Positions 28,169 through 36,942 of a stretch of 64,000 nt of DNA are shown piece after piece. Source of the stretch: Thermoanaerobaculia bacterium (lineage in GTDB: Bacteria; Acidobacteriota; Thermoanaerobaculia; Multivoradales; J023); NCBI GenBank assembly GCA_030431255.1, contig JAUIJL010000033.1, positions 23,343 to 87,342 of the forward strand, read 5' to 3'. Position 1 is the first letter of the stretch, and each line of letters opens with the position of its first letter. The notes under the pieces were generated by a model. It had not been told where the DNA came from. It made no database searches and worked only from the letters and a program-made list of their open reading frames with translations. Both the position numbers and the translations under genes were made by a program.

Positions 28169-28855
28169 CTAGACCGCTAGCTGCTGGTTCGGCCGCTTGG
28201 CCTTCTCGATCTCACGGCGCAGGGTGGCCGGGTCCGCCGTGCCCACCCGCAAAAAGCTGATCTGGCCTGTGATGTCGACCACCATCACCGTCGGCAGGCC
28301 GGTGCTTTGGTATCGACGCATCACGGTTTCGTTGGGGTCCATCAAAACGGGATAGGAAAACGGCGTCCGCTGCGCGTAGGCCTGGACTTTCTGCAGATCC
28401 TCACCGCTGTTGACGGCCAAAAACTGGACCTCATCGGCGGCATACTCCCGGTGCAGGGTCTCAAAGTGCTGGGCTTGGATCCGGCAGGGGCCGCACCAAG
28501 TGGCCCACAGGTCGATCACCACCACCCGGCCGAGAAAGTCTTGGGGGCCGATTTCCCGCCCTTCGAGGCTCGTGAGGCGAAAGCTGGGCGAAGGATAGGA
28601 TCGGCTCGCGGCGGCTCCGGCATCGCCGCCGGCAGCGGCCTCACCCTCGGCGATCGCCAGGGCAGGCGAGTCCACCGGCAGCTGTTTGGCCACTTGGTCC
28701 ATGCCCACGGCCAACACACCGAAGGCCAGAACACAGCCCAATACCCAGCCTGCCACCGGTTTCAGAAAGCTGCGAGCGCTCTGGGAAGAGCCCGGAGACA
28801 CATCAGGAGAAGATGCACCGGTGGACTTTAGATCGGACGACGTTGGATCAGACAT
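28169..28855 (-). CDS. TlpA/ResA-like membrane-anchored thioredoxin
   Basis: 228 residues from ATG 28855. An N-terminal membrane anchor (GWVLGCVLAFGVLAVGMDQ, residues about 32-50) is followed by a periplasmic thioredoxin fold: FRLTSLEGREIGPQDFLGRV, the redox motif WATWCGPCR, VQFLAVNSGEDLQKVQAYA, and the cis-Pro region STGLPTVMVVD. This class reduces disulfides in the periplasm, often for cytochrome c maturation, but no ccm genes are nearby. An upstream ATG at 28906 would add 17 residues. Confidence 0.88.
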   Translation of the reverse strand: MSDPTSSDLKSTGASSPDVSPGSSQSARSFLKPVAGWVLGCVLAFGVLAVGMDQVAKQLPVDSPALAIAEGEAAAGGDAGAAASRSYPSPSFRLTSLEGREIGPQDFLGRVVVIDLWATWCGPCRIQAQHFETLHREYAADEVQFLAVNSGEDLQKVQAYAQRTPFSYPVLMDPNETVMRRYQSTGLPTVMVVDITGQISFLRVGTADPATLRREIEKAKRPNQQLAV

Positions 28856-29014
28856 CTTGAATCCTCTAAGCTGAGCATCGTGGTCGCGGGACCACGGCAT
28901 TTGCAATTACCGACGACCTCCCGTCATCGAGAGTCGGCCGAGGGTCCAACGACCCGACCGTCAACCCCGTGACGCAGAGCGGATTTTACCCCAAGGGCCG
29001 CCGGGTGCCCCACC

Positions 29015-29902
29015 ATGAAGAACGCCCCCATCCAACACGCCGTTGAGCACTTCTTCTTCCGGCGATTTCAGAGCTATCTGCTGCGACGTCCCCATGCCCG
29101 CGTGCGTGAGGTCGGCGCTCGTCTGGGCCGGCTCGCCTTCAAGCTGCTGGCGAGCCCGCGCAAGAAGGCCTTGCGCAATCTCGAATTGGTCTTCCCGGAA
29201 AAAAGCGGCGCCGAGCGCGAGCGGATCACCCGAAAATGCTTCGAGCACTTCGGCTCCCAATTCTGCGAAAGCGTGTCCATCGGACGTTTCCAGCAGCACG
29301 AAATCCTGGACTATTTCGATATCGAAGGCTGGGAGATCATCGAGCAGCTGACGGAGCAACATCGCGGTTTCTTTTTGCACACCGGTCACTACGGCTCGTT
29401 CGAGATGGCCCTTTACCCTTGCGGCATGTTGCTCGAGGGCTACCACGGCGTGGTTCGCCCCCTGGACAATCCCAAGATCGACGCCGAGCTGATGAAAATT
29501 CGCGGCAAATTCGGTGCCCGGATTCTGAGCAAGGCGGGGGTCGCGCTCAAGATGCGCTCTGCGGTGCGCCAGGGTCAACGGGTGGCGATCGTCATCGATC
29601 AGCACGTCCGCCCGTCCGCCGGCATCCAGGTGCCGTTTCTCGGCCACCCCGCATGGACCAGCTCCCTGCTCGCGTCCCTGGCTCTCAAGCTCGACGCCCC
29701 GGTGGTGCCGTTCGCCTGCCTGCCCGCCCCGGAAGGCCGCTACACTTTGCAAATCCGTCCACCGGTTTGGGGTCGGACCGAAGGCCTTTCCAAGGACGAA
29801 GCCGTGGTGGACCTCACGACGCGCATCATGGCCGAGGTGGAAAAGGACGTCCGCCGACGGCCGGAGTGGTGGCTTTGGATGCACCGAAGATGGCGCAATT
29901 AG
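29015..29902 (+). CDS. LpxL/HtrB-like lysophospholipid or lipid A acyltransferase
   Basis: 295 residues, inner-membrane associated. The catalytic HX4E motif is in HTGHYGSFE (His125, Glu130). VIDQHVRPSAGIQVPFLGHPAW and the C-terminal WWLWMHRRWR are hallmark blocks of the late lipid A acyltransferase family. It probably adds a secondary acyl chain to lipid A, although acidobacterial homologues may also act on ornithine or other lipids. It converges with the WD40-like gene, the stops overlapping by four bases. Confidence 0.88.
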   Translation: MKNAPIQHAVEHFFFRRFQSYLLRRPHARVREVGARLGRLAFKLLASPRKKALRNLELVFPEKSGAERERITRKCFEHFGSQFCESVSIGRFQQHEILDYFDIEGWEIIEQLTEQHRGFFLHTGHYGSFEMALYPCGMLLEGYHGVVRPLDNPKIDAELMKIRGKFGARILSKAGVALKMRSAVRQGQRVAIVIDQHVRPSAGIQVPFLGHPAWTSSLLASLALKLDAPVVPFACLPAPEGRYTLQIRPPVWGRTEGLSKDEAVVDLTTRIMAEVEKDVRRRPEWWLWMHRRWRN

Positions 29903-31230
29903 CGAGACGCTGAACCCGAGCCCGTCACCTCAGGCAATAGCGAAACCACAAAAGCCTTTTGGTGGTCATCTTTGCTTTCATCCAGCCAAGCGAGTTGATG
30001 TCCACCTGGGCTCAGCACCGGATTCGCTCCGACATGGAGTCCGCTCAAAGCTAGGATTTGCTCGTCGCGCAACTTGAGCAGGAAGCCTTCATCGCTCTTC
30101 CACAGTAGATAGCTACCGTCGTCGGCAAGAGTCACCCTCACCGGCCCGTTCGACGGCTCCTGCGGAAACCACCAACCGCCGGCTTCCCGCCACAGGCCCC
30201 AAGATCCTTCTCCAGATACCAGCGCGTCCGAGCCTTGCCGAGCCCAGGCCACGACAAAACCGAACGGATCGAAACCCGCGGCTTGCACAGAGCCCAGCTG
30301 GATCTCTGAATAGTCTTCGAGCAGCCGACCCGCGGCATTCCACAGGCGCAGCCCGCCGCCTTCATCCGCCGAGAGCAAGGCTTTGCCGTCGCGGCGGAAC
30401 GATAAAAAAGAGATCGCCGTTTCGTGGGCTTGCCAAGTCGCCACCAAACGACGACCGTCCCCCTGCCACAACCAAATGTGGCCTCCGGCAGCACAAGCCA
30501 TCAGCTGCCCGCTCCAATCGACCCGGGTCACTGGTCCCTCGAGCCCGGTAAGCCGCATCTCGAAGTGAGGATCGGGATCCGAGCCGTCTCCCCCTTCCAA
30601 CAAACCCCAAATCCGCAGACGACCGTGAACGTCTCCCGTCAGCCAGCGGGAGCTTTCCGCGTCCCAAGCCAAAGCCGTGACTCCGCCGACCGCACCGAGC
30701 AACGCCTCGACAGACCCCTCCTGCGCCGACGCCAGGGGTATCCGCCACGCCGACCCGTCGGCCCACCAGGCTAATTGCCCGCCGTCGGGGGAAAAAGCGA
30801 GCCCTGAGGTGAGGCCAGAAGCGAGCCCTGAGGTGTCGAGGGCTTCCGGGAGCTCCGTCGAGCCCGGGCGAACGGCGATCAGCGGCTCCGAAATTACCAG
30901 CGGCACGGGAGCCGGATCGGGCTCCGAAACCCCGCTCCCGTCGATCGATGACTCCGAGCTTGAGGCCGACTCCGCCGAGCCTCGCGCGGATACGTCGGCG
31001 TCCTCCCCTTGATCGAGAACCGCTTCGACCGGCCCGTCGTCCGGCTCGATCGGCGCTCCTCGCAGCCAAAACCAATAGAGCGACACCAGCAGCAAGGCCA
31101 CGAGCAACAGGGTCAGACGTATTGCGAGGGTCGAGCCTTTGGAATCCTGCCGCTCGAAACGAGCGTTAGAATCCTGCCGCTCGAAACGAGCGTTAGAATC
31201 ACTTGGTGCCGAAGATTCGGTCACCGGCAT
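29899..31230 (-). CDS. Membrane-anchored WD40-like beta-propeller protein
   Basis: 443 residues. A short cytoplasmic N-terminus carries a nine-residue tandem duplication (ARFERQDSN type) and is followed by a transmembrane helix at about 36-57 ([18 protein letters not shown]). An acidic Ser-rich linker then leads to beta-propeller repeats: [66 protein letters not shown]. The start lies 32 bases inside the upp coding region and is the only ATG available. Function is unknown; the propeller would be periplasmic. Confidence 0.75.
   Translation of the reverse strand: MPVTESSAPSDSNARFERQDSNARFERQDSKGSTLAIRLTLLLVALLLVSLYWFWLRGAPIEPDDGPVEAVLDQGEDADVSARGSAESASSSESSIDGSGVSEPDPAPVPLVISEPLIAVRPGSTELPEALDTSGLASGLTSGLAFSPDGGQLAWWADGSAWRIPLASAQEGSVEALLGAVGGVTALAWDAESSRWLTGDVHGRLRIWGLLEGGDGSDPDPHFEMRLTGLEGPVTRVDWSGQLMACAAGGHIWLWQGDGRRLVATWQAHETAISFLSFRRDGKALLSADEGGGLRLWNAAGRLLEDYSEIQLGSVQAAGFDPFGFVVAWARQGSDALVSGEGSWGLWREAGGWWFPQEPSNGPVRVTLADDGSYLLWKSDEGFLLKLRDEQILALSGLHVGANPVLSPGGHQLAWLDESKDDHQKAFVVSLLPEVTGSGSASR
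31143..31196 (-). repeat. 27-bp perfect tandem duplication with hairpins
   Basis: Two exact 27-bp copies lie back to back, each containing the inverted repeat CGCTCG-AAA-CGAGCG. The array begins three bases after the upp stop codon and encodes the duplicated N-terminus of the WD40-like protein. Confidence 0.85.
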
Positions 31231-31831
31231 CGCCCAAACCAGGCAGGATGTACCCTTTTTCGTTCAATCTTTCATCCACCGCCGCCGTGTAGACCGGCAC
31301 CTCCGGGTGCACCTTGTGGAAAGACTCGATGCCCTCCGGCGCCGCCAAAAGACTGACGAATCGAACGGACCGCGACTTTTCTTGCAGCACCAGATCCGTG
31401 GCCGCGACCGCCGTATTGCCGGTCGCCAGCATGGGATCGAGAATCAGGACGTCCCGCTCGGCCAAGTGCTCCGGTAGTTTCTTGTAGTACTCCACTGCCT
31501 CCAGGGTCTTCGGATCGCGATAAAGACCCACATGGCCCACCCGAGCCGACGGCAGAATCTCCAACATGCCGTCCAACAGACCCACTCCGGCTCTCAGCAC
31601 CGCCACCAACACCAATTTCTTGCCGTCGATCACCGGCGCTTCCATGGTCTGCAAAGGGGTCTCGATCGTCTCGAAAGTCACCGGCATATCGCGGGTAATC
31701 TCGTAAGCCAGCAACATGCTGACCTCCTTCACCAGGCGCCTAAAGCCCTGGGTGCTCCGCTCTTTCATCCGCATACGGGTCAGCTTGTGTTGCACCAACG
31801 GATGATCGATCACCACCACTTCACCACCCAT
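31199..31831 (-). CDS. upp: Uracil phosphoribosyltransferase
   Basis: Salvages uracil to UMP with PRPP. 210 residues from ATG 31831, chosen because AAGGAG lies six bases upstream; an in-frame ATG at 31861 is less likely. The conserved blocks are present: [24 protein letters not shown], the PRPP loop in [13 protein letters not shown] and the C-terminal uracil-binding [13 protein letters not shown]. Its end overlaps the start of the WD40-like gene, so the two are probably co-transcribed. Confidence 0.96.
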   Translation of the reverse strand: MGGEVVVIDHPLVQHKLTRMRMKERSTQGFRRLVKEVSMLLAYEITRDMPVTFETIETPLQTMEAPVIDGKKLVLVAVLRAGVGLLDGMLEILPSARVGHVGLYRDPKTLEAVEYYKKLPEHLAERDVLILDPMLATGNTAVAATDLVLQEKSRSVRFVSLLAAPEGIESFHKVHPEVPVYTAAVDERLNEKGYILPGLGDAGDRIFGTK

Positions 31832-32036
31832 GAAATCTCCTTCCACCTTGGAATGCTGCATTGAAAGATTGAAGCCGAAATATTAGAGCCGATGCGCGCT
31901 CTCCACCCCTCGGATCCCGGGCGAATTTCGCGCCGCAGGCCGATGCCGAAGCTCGACACCGAATCCCGCCACCGCAAGAAAGCGCGTCCAGCAAGAATAC
32001 CCCAGCCGACCCCATAACCCACAGACAACCCGTAAG

Positions 32037-32076
32037 CCTAATATTTACAATTATTTAAGGATATTACCTCAAACCA
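32037..32076. promoter_or_regulatory. AT-rich island between divergent upp and bactofilin genes
   Basis: A strikingly AT-rich stretch in a GC-rich context, with TAATAT and ATATTA as an inverted pair about 28 bases apart. It sits about 205 bases upstream of upp and 110 upstream of the bactofilin gene and is the most likely site of divergent promoters or of a regulator. No exact -35/-10 pair could be fixed. Confidence 0.35.
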
Positions 32077-32189
32077 CCTCCGGAGCTCCTCGTCTTGCAT
32101 GGGCGTGTTATCATGACGCTCGCATCAAAGAGCTTGCTCCTACCCGGACCCACCGATCCGGTCACGAATTTCATAGAGGATCCAATCCG

Positions 32190-32516
32190 ATGGCACAAGA
32201 CGACATCACCTTGATCGGCAAAGGCATTCGCATCAAGGGGGAGATCACCGGCACCGCTTCGATCGAGGTTCACGGCACGGTCGACGGCACCGCCGGTACC
32301 GAAGGCACGTTCCGAGTCCGCGAAGGTGGCAAGGTCGAAGGCGAGATCGCCGCCCGGGAAGTCGTCGTCGATGGCAAGGTCCAAGGCCTGATCGCCGCAG
32401 AGCAAAAAATCGCTCTCAACGCCAAGAGCGAGGTCCAAGGCGAGATCAAAGCGAAGTCCGTGTCCATCGCTGAAGGAGCCTATTTCGAGGGCAACGTTAA
32501 GATGCCGAAGAGCTGA
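32190..32516 (+). CDS. Bactofilin
   Basis: 108-residue polymer-forming cytoskeletal protein. After a short N-terminus (MAQDDITLIGKGIRIKGEI), the rest is the bactofilin right-handed beta-helix, seen as glycine- and valine-spaced repeats such as GTVDGTAGTEGTFRV, GGKVEGEIAAREVVV, GKVQGLIAAEQKIAL and SEVQGEIKAKSVSI. The protein is almost only the core domain, with very short tails. Bactofilins scaffold cell-wall enzymes and polarity factors; a partner cannot be named from the neighbourhood. Confidence 0.92.
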   Translation: MAQDDITLIGKGIRIKGEITGTASIEVHGTVDGTAGTEGTFRVREGGKVEGEIAAREVVVDGKVQGLIAAEQKIALNAKSEVQGEIKAKSVSIAEGAYFEGNVKMPKS

Positions 32517-32785
32517 GCCGGCAAGCTCACTTCTTCGGCGCCCTCCACCCGAGGCGACGCCCTGCTCGCCGTCGCCACCCACCGCCCCAGCTCAGACGGA
32601 TCCCACCCACGATCCAGGGCACTCGCCCAGATGGTGACGTGACCTCACCGCGCCGCCCGTTCGGTGCGGCCGCGCAGTCACAGCTCCCATAATCAAAGCT
32701 TTTTGTATCCAGCTTTTTCGGGAATCCGGCTTTTCAGTATCCAACTCACTCAGGTATCTAAATCACGTTTCAGGAGCTTTATCCC

Positions 32786-35464
32786 ATGGGCCTCGACAAA
32801 TATTGGGAACCGCAGAAATACGAAAAGGACCTCTACCGCAAGTGGGAAGAGTCCGGCGCCTTCATCGCCGATGCCCAATCGGAGCGGGAGCCTTTCGTCA
32901 TCTCCATGCCGCCCCCCAACGCCACCGGCACCCTTCACACCGGCCACGCCGTGATGTTGGCGATCGAGGACTGCATGAGCCGCTGGCGCCGCATGGCCGG
33001 TGACGAGGTGCTCTGGCTGCCCGGCACCGACCACGCCGCCATCGCCACCGAGAGCGTGGTGATCAAGAACCTCCAAGCCGAGGGCATGGCCAATCCCCGC
33101 GCCGAGCTGGGTCGCGAAGAGCTGGTCTCCCGCATCGCCGACTACGTGGCCGAGAGCCGCGACACCATCCGCAAACAAATCCGCGCCATCGGCTCCTCCT
33201 GCGATTGGTCCCGCGAGCGTTACACCATGGATCCGCAGCTCAACCGCTGCGTCAACGCCGTCTTTGCGCGCATGTTCCGCGACGGTTTGATTTACCGCGG
33301 CCCGCGCATCGTCAATTGGGACCCGCATCTTCAAACCACGGTCTCCGACGACGAGATCTACTATGAAGACCGGCAGGCTAAGTTCTACACCATCAAATAC
33401 GGACCGTTCCTGGTGGCCACCAGCCGTCCGGAGACCAAGCTCGGCGATACGGCGATCGCCGTGCATCCCAGCGACGAGCGCTATCAAGAGCACATCGGCA
33501 AAACCTACGAGATCGAATGGCCTAAGGGTCCGACCATCAGCGTCAAGGTGGTGGCCGATCCCCACGTGGATCCCGAGATGGGCACCGGCGCCCTGGGTGT
33601 GACCCCCGCCCACAGCCACGCGGATTTCGACATCGCCCAACGCCACGATCTTCCCCTGGTGGAAGTGATCGGCGAGGACGGCCGCATGACCGGCGCCGCC
33701 GGTGAACACTACGCCGGCATGACCATCGAGGAGTGCCGCGAGGCTTTTGCGGGGGAGCTGGAAAAAGCCGGTCTCTTGGAAAAAGTGGAGCCCTACACCC
33801 AGAAGGTGTCCCTCTGCTACCGCTCCAAAAAACCCGTCGAGCCGTTGCCCAAAGATCAATGGTTCATCGCCGTCGACCGTCCGGCGGTGCCCTGGAAAGG
33901 TCAAAAACAAACCTTGAAGCAAGTGCTGCGGGACGCGGTGCAGAGCGGCATGATCCGCATCCTGCCCGAGCACGAGGAGAAGGTTTACTTCCACTGGATC
34001 GACAATTTGCGGGATTGGTGCATCTCCCGCCAAATCTGGTGGGGCCATCGCATTCCCGTCTATTACCGTGGCGACGAGGATATGTATGTGGGCCATCGTG
34101 CTCCCGAGGGAGACGGCTGGCACCAAGACCCCGACACCCTCGACACTTGGTTCTCGTCGGCCCTTTGGACCTGGTCCACCCTCGTGGATCCGGAGCTCGC
34201 CGCCGATCCCGACGTGTCCCTCGACCAGCTCCTGCGCCAAAGCCCGGACTTCCAGAAATTCCATCCCACCTCGGTGATGGAAACCGGCTACGACATTCTC
34301 TTCTTCTGGGTCGCGCGCATGATCCTGATGACCACCTACGCCACCGGCCAGGTGCCGTTCAAGACGGTCTACCTGCACGGCCTGATCTTGGATAAGGACG
34401 GCGACAAGATGTCCAAGTCCAAACCCGAGACCGCCGTCGACCCCCTGGAGGTGATCGAGGAGCGGGGCGCCGATGTGCTGCGCTTGTCGATGATGTTGGG
34501 CAACGCCCCGGGTGTGGATCTCAAGCTCACCCCGGAGCGCATGACCGGTTGTCAACGGCTGATCACCAAGCTGTGGAACGCCTCCAAGCTGATCGATGCG
34601 TCCATCGGCAGGATCGTCGGTGACGACCGCTCCGAGCTGAAGATCCCCCAAGGCGCCGAGCATCCGATCAACCAATGGATGTTGGCCCGCATTCGCAAGT
34701 TGGTGAGCTACGCGGATCGTCGATTCGAGGCCTATGCCTTCGGCGATGCCGCCGAGCAAATCCGCCAGTCTTTTTGGGGCGAGCTGTGCGACTTCTACCT
34801 GGAAGCCATCAAAGTGGCTCCCCTGTCGGAGAAGAAGGAAACCGCCGAGGTCTTGGCCTACGCCCTGCGCACCTACCTCAAGCTCTTCCACCCGTTCATG
34901 CCCTACGTCACCGAATACCTCTGGGGCGAGCTGGTGGGCGACGGCGAGCTGTTGATCGCCTCGCCGTGGCCGGAGGTCGTCTCCGAGCACGACTACGAGC
35001 TCGAAGCCGTGGACACCGTGGAGCGATTGGTGGCCGCCGTGCGCGGCATCCGTGCCGAGCAGGGTCTCGAGCCCGGCGCCCAAATCGACCTGCAGATCCA
35101 ATCCCTGGCCCACGACGACACCTTCCGGGCCTGCGAGGCGATCATCGCCCGATTGGTGCGGGCCGAGCAGCTCGAGTGGGTGGACGCCGATCCCAGCGAC
35201 GACGCCGGCGCGTCGGTGGCGGTGGATCCCGCGTTCAAAGCGGCGGTCCGCCTCGGCCGGGCGGATATCGAAGCGGAGAAGGCACGCTTGCAAAAGCAGT
35301 TGGAGCAGACCGAGAAACGCCTGGTGGGCCTCGAAAAGCAGCTGGCCAACGAAAACTTCATCAACCGGGCCAAACCGGAAGCGGTAGCCAACGTGCGCAA
35401 GAACCACGAGGAAGCCACCGCGACCCTGGAATCGGTGAAGGAGCGGCTGGCGTCCCTCGATTGA
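32786..35464 (+). CDS. valS: Valyl-tRNA synthetase
   Basis: Class I synthetase charging tRNA-Val, 892 residues, a normal length. The HIGH-type motif is in PPPNATGTLHTGHA near residue 45. The CP1 editing domain is present (VATSRPETKLGDTAIAVHP), KMSKS is at 541-545, the anticodon-binding domain follows, and a C-terminal coiled coil (KARLQKQLEQTEKRLVGLEKQL type) closes the protein. A ribosome site GGAG lies ten bases before ATG 32786. The 268-base leader contains imperfect GCTTTT-GTATCC repeats but no T-box was recognised. Confidence 0.97.
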   Translation: MGLDKYWEPQKYEKDLYRKWEESGAFIADAQSEREPFVISMPPPNATGTLHTGHAVMLAIEDCMSRWRRMAGDEVLWLPGTDHAAIATESVVIKNLQAEGMANPRAELGREELVSRIADYVAESRDTIRKQIRAIGSSCDWSRERYTMDPQLNRCVNAVFARMFRDGLIYRGPRIVNWDPHLQTTVSDDEIYYEDRQAKFYTIKYGPFLVATSRPETKLGDTAIAVHPSDERYQEHIGKTYEIEWPKGPTISVKVVADPHVDPEMGTGALGVTPAHSHADFDIAQRHDLPLVEVIGEDGRMTGAAGEHYAGMTIEECREAFAGELEKAGLLEKVEPYTQKVSLCYRSKKPVEPLPKDQWFIAVDRPAVPWKGQKQTLKQVLRDAVQSGMIRILPEHEEKVYFHWIDNLRDWCISRQIWWGHRIPVYYRGDEDMYVGHRAPEGDGWHQDPDTLDTWFSSALWTWSTLVDPELAADPDVSLDQLLRQSPDFQKFHPTSVMETGYDILFFWVARMILMTTYATGQVPFKTVYLHGLILDKDGDKMSKSKPETAVDPLEVIEERGADVLRLSMMLGNAPGVDLKLTPERMTGCQRLITKLWNASKLIDASIGRIVGDDRSELKIPQGAEHPINQWMLARIRKLVSYADRRFEAYAFGDAAEQIRQSFWGELCDFYLEAIKVAPLSEKKETAEVLAYALRTYLKLFHPFMPYVTEYLWGELVGDGELLIASPWPEVVSEHDYELEAVDTVERLVAAVRGIRAEQGLEPGAQIDLQIQSLAHDDTFRACEAIIARLVRAEQLEWVDADPSDDAGASVAVDPAFKAAVRLGRADIEAEKARLQKQLEQTEKRLVGLEKQLANENFINRAKPEAVANVRKNHEEATATLESVKERLASLD

Positions 35465-35484
35465 TTCGTTTCCGAGCCGACAAC

Positions 35485-35510
35485 AAAAAAGCCGCGCCGA
35501 GGGGCGCGGC
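35485..35510 (-). terminator. Intrinsic terminator for the leftward EF-hand gene
   Basis: An 8-bp GC stem (GCCGCGCC/GGCGCGGC) with a 4-base loop is followed, on the minus strand, by TTTTTTG. The T-tract side shows it serves leftward transcription. Confidence 0.7.
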
Positions 35511-35593
35511 AGAAGCCTGGGAGCTCCGTCATCTCCGGCTTCAAGTCAGCTTTCTGGTTTCACATCGCGTCGCTCTCTAGCCTGCCTTTCCAG

Positions 35594-35622
35594 GCCCGGC
35601 CGGGGGCAAGCCCCGGCCCTAC
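35594..35622. repeat. REP-like palindrome with GGGGCTTGCCCC core
   Basis: GGCCGGGGGCAAGCCCCGGCC forms a near-perfect palindrome followed by CTAC. The same GGGGCTTGCCCC core recurs in the other orientation at 47964-47997. Confidence 0.55.
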
Positions 35623-35662
35623 GCCCGGAAGGGTGCTTTGGTGAGCAGATCCGGCACCCGGC

Positions 35663-36742
35663 TCAGAGGGAAGACCCCTCATCGCCCACGGGGCCGCGTC
35701 CACGGTGACCTCGGTGACCCCGCGGACCGCGACGGCTCCACTCGTCGCCTTCGATCACGCCGTTGGCGTCGGCATCGCGGCGGGTGAACATCTCGGTCAG
35801 ACGGGCGACCTCGAGGGGTTTCGGCTCGCCACGGTCCGCATGGTTGGGACGCTCCGGCGCGTCCTCCGGACGGGCGGCGTCGAGCTCCTCACGGCTCAGC
35901 AAGCCGTCGGTGTTGCTGTCGAGGGTGGCCAAATAACCCGTCCACTCGCTTTGGGTCAGCTGCTCGTCGGCGTTGATGTCGGCTTGACGCATGAGGTGGC
36001 CGGCGATGCGGTGGCCGCGGAAGCGATGCCGAGCCCGCTTGCCGTGCCGCACGGGGCGGTCTGCTTCCGACAGCTCGCCGTCACCGTTGCGATCGAGCTT
36101 GGAGAAAACCGCCAGCAAGTCCTCGGTTTCCAATTGACCGTCCTCGTCGGTGTCCATGAACACCCGCGTGTGGCGACGTGCATGCTGCCGCTCGAGCCCC
36201 TCCGGCCGCTCCTTGCCCATGGCCTTGCGGTGGGCCTCACGGTGGGCGGTCAGCTCGTCCTCGGTCAGCAGACCATCGCCGTCGGCGTCGATGCCACCGA
36301 CGAAGGTCGACCACTCAGCCTGGGTCACCTTACCGTCCTGATCCGCGTCGGCGGCGGCGACGACTTTCGCCATGCCCTTGCCGCGATGACCGGGACCCTG
36401 TCGACCTTTGCGTCCGGCTCGGCCTTCGAAATCCTCAAAGTCCGCGGCGGTGACCACACCGTCGCCATTGCGATCCATGCGGCTGAAGCGGTCGGCCGGC
36501 ACCTCGTCGGCGGTCACTTGACCGTCTTGGTTTTGGTCATGGCGCTCGGAGATTCGCTGCCAGATCCGCTGTCCGCGGGTGACCTGCTGCTCGCTGACTT
36601 CTTCGCCGCTGCCGGCGCCCTCTTCCGCGACCAGCACCGCGGGCCCGGCGAGCAGAGCGCCGGCGAGCAACAACGCGGCCGGGCCTTTCCCTTTCAAACC
36701 GCGACCTCTGAAAGCTCCGTAGATGTCGAATGTCGTGCTCAT
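35663..36742 (-). CDS. Exported protein with nine EF-hand loops
   Basis: 359 residues. An N-terminal signal sequence (hydrophobic core AALLLAGALLAGPAVLV, residues about 22-38) precedes nine calcium-binding loops of the Dx[DN]xDG type, including DQNQDGQVTADE, DRNGDGVVTAAD, DADQDGKVTQAE, DADGDGLLTEDE, DTDEDGQLETED, DRNGDGELSEAD, DINADEQLTQSE, DSNTDGLLSREE and DADANGVIEGDE. Seven have the invariant Gly; two replace it. His/Arg-rich stretches lie between. It is divergent from a histidine kinase/response regulator pair, an arrangement reminiscent of calcium-responsive systems such as CarSR-CarP, which suggests calcium buffering or sensing. Confidence 0.88.
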   Translation of the reverse strand: MSTTFDIYGAFRGRGLKGKGPAALLLAGALLAGPAVLVAEEGAGSGEEVSEQQVTRGQRIWQRISERHDQNQDGQVTADEVPADRFSRMDRNGDGVVTAADFEDFEGRAGRKGRQGPGHRGKGMAKVVAAADADQDGKVTQAEWSTFVGGIDADGDGLLTEDELTAHREAHRKAMGKERPEGLERQHARRHTRVFMDTDEDGQLETEDLLAVFSKLDRNGDGELSEADRPVRHGKRARHRFRGHRIAGHLMRQADINADEQLTQSEWTGYLATLDSNTDGLLSREELDAARPEDAPERPNHADRGEPKPLEVARLTEMFTRRDADANGVIEGDEWSRRGPRGHRGHRGRGPVGDEGSSL

Positions 36743-36864
36743 GATTGATATCTCCTATGGATGAGCTGATGAATCGTTTCGTTGGGTCCGCGGCGGGTTC
36801 GTCGCCGTGGTGTATCCATAGTAGGTGCCCAAGAGGTTCGAGTCTTCAACCGGAAGAAAGAGTT

Positions 36865-36879
36865 TTGTAAGGCTTGTAA
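36865..36879 (+). promoter_or_regulatory. Candidate response-regulator site, TTGTAA direct repeat
   Basis: TTGTAA occurs twice with a nine-base period in the region between the divergent EF-hand and histidine kinase genes. OmpR-family regulators bind direct repeats with a period near 10-11 bases, so the spacing is slightly short. No promoter consensus was fixed around it. Confidence 0.35.
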
Positions 36880-36942
36880 ATTGAGCCCCGCAAGACCGGG
36901 CCACGCCTTGATCTCGACCCTGGAGAAACCCATACTTTGAGC

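Noticed and set aside
32750..35407. Very long open frame (885 codons) antisense to valS
   Set aside because: High GC content and strong codon bias at valS create long mirror frames. The protein is His/Val/Gly-rich and low in complexity, with no start signal; valS itself has all class I motifs.
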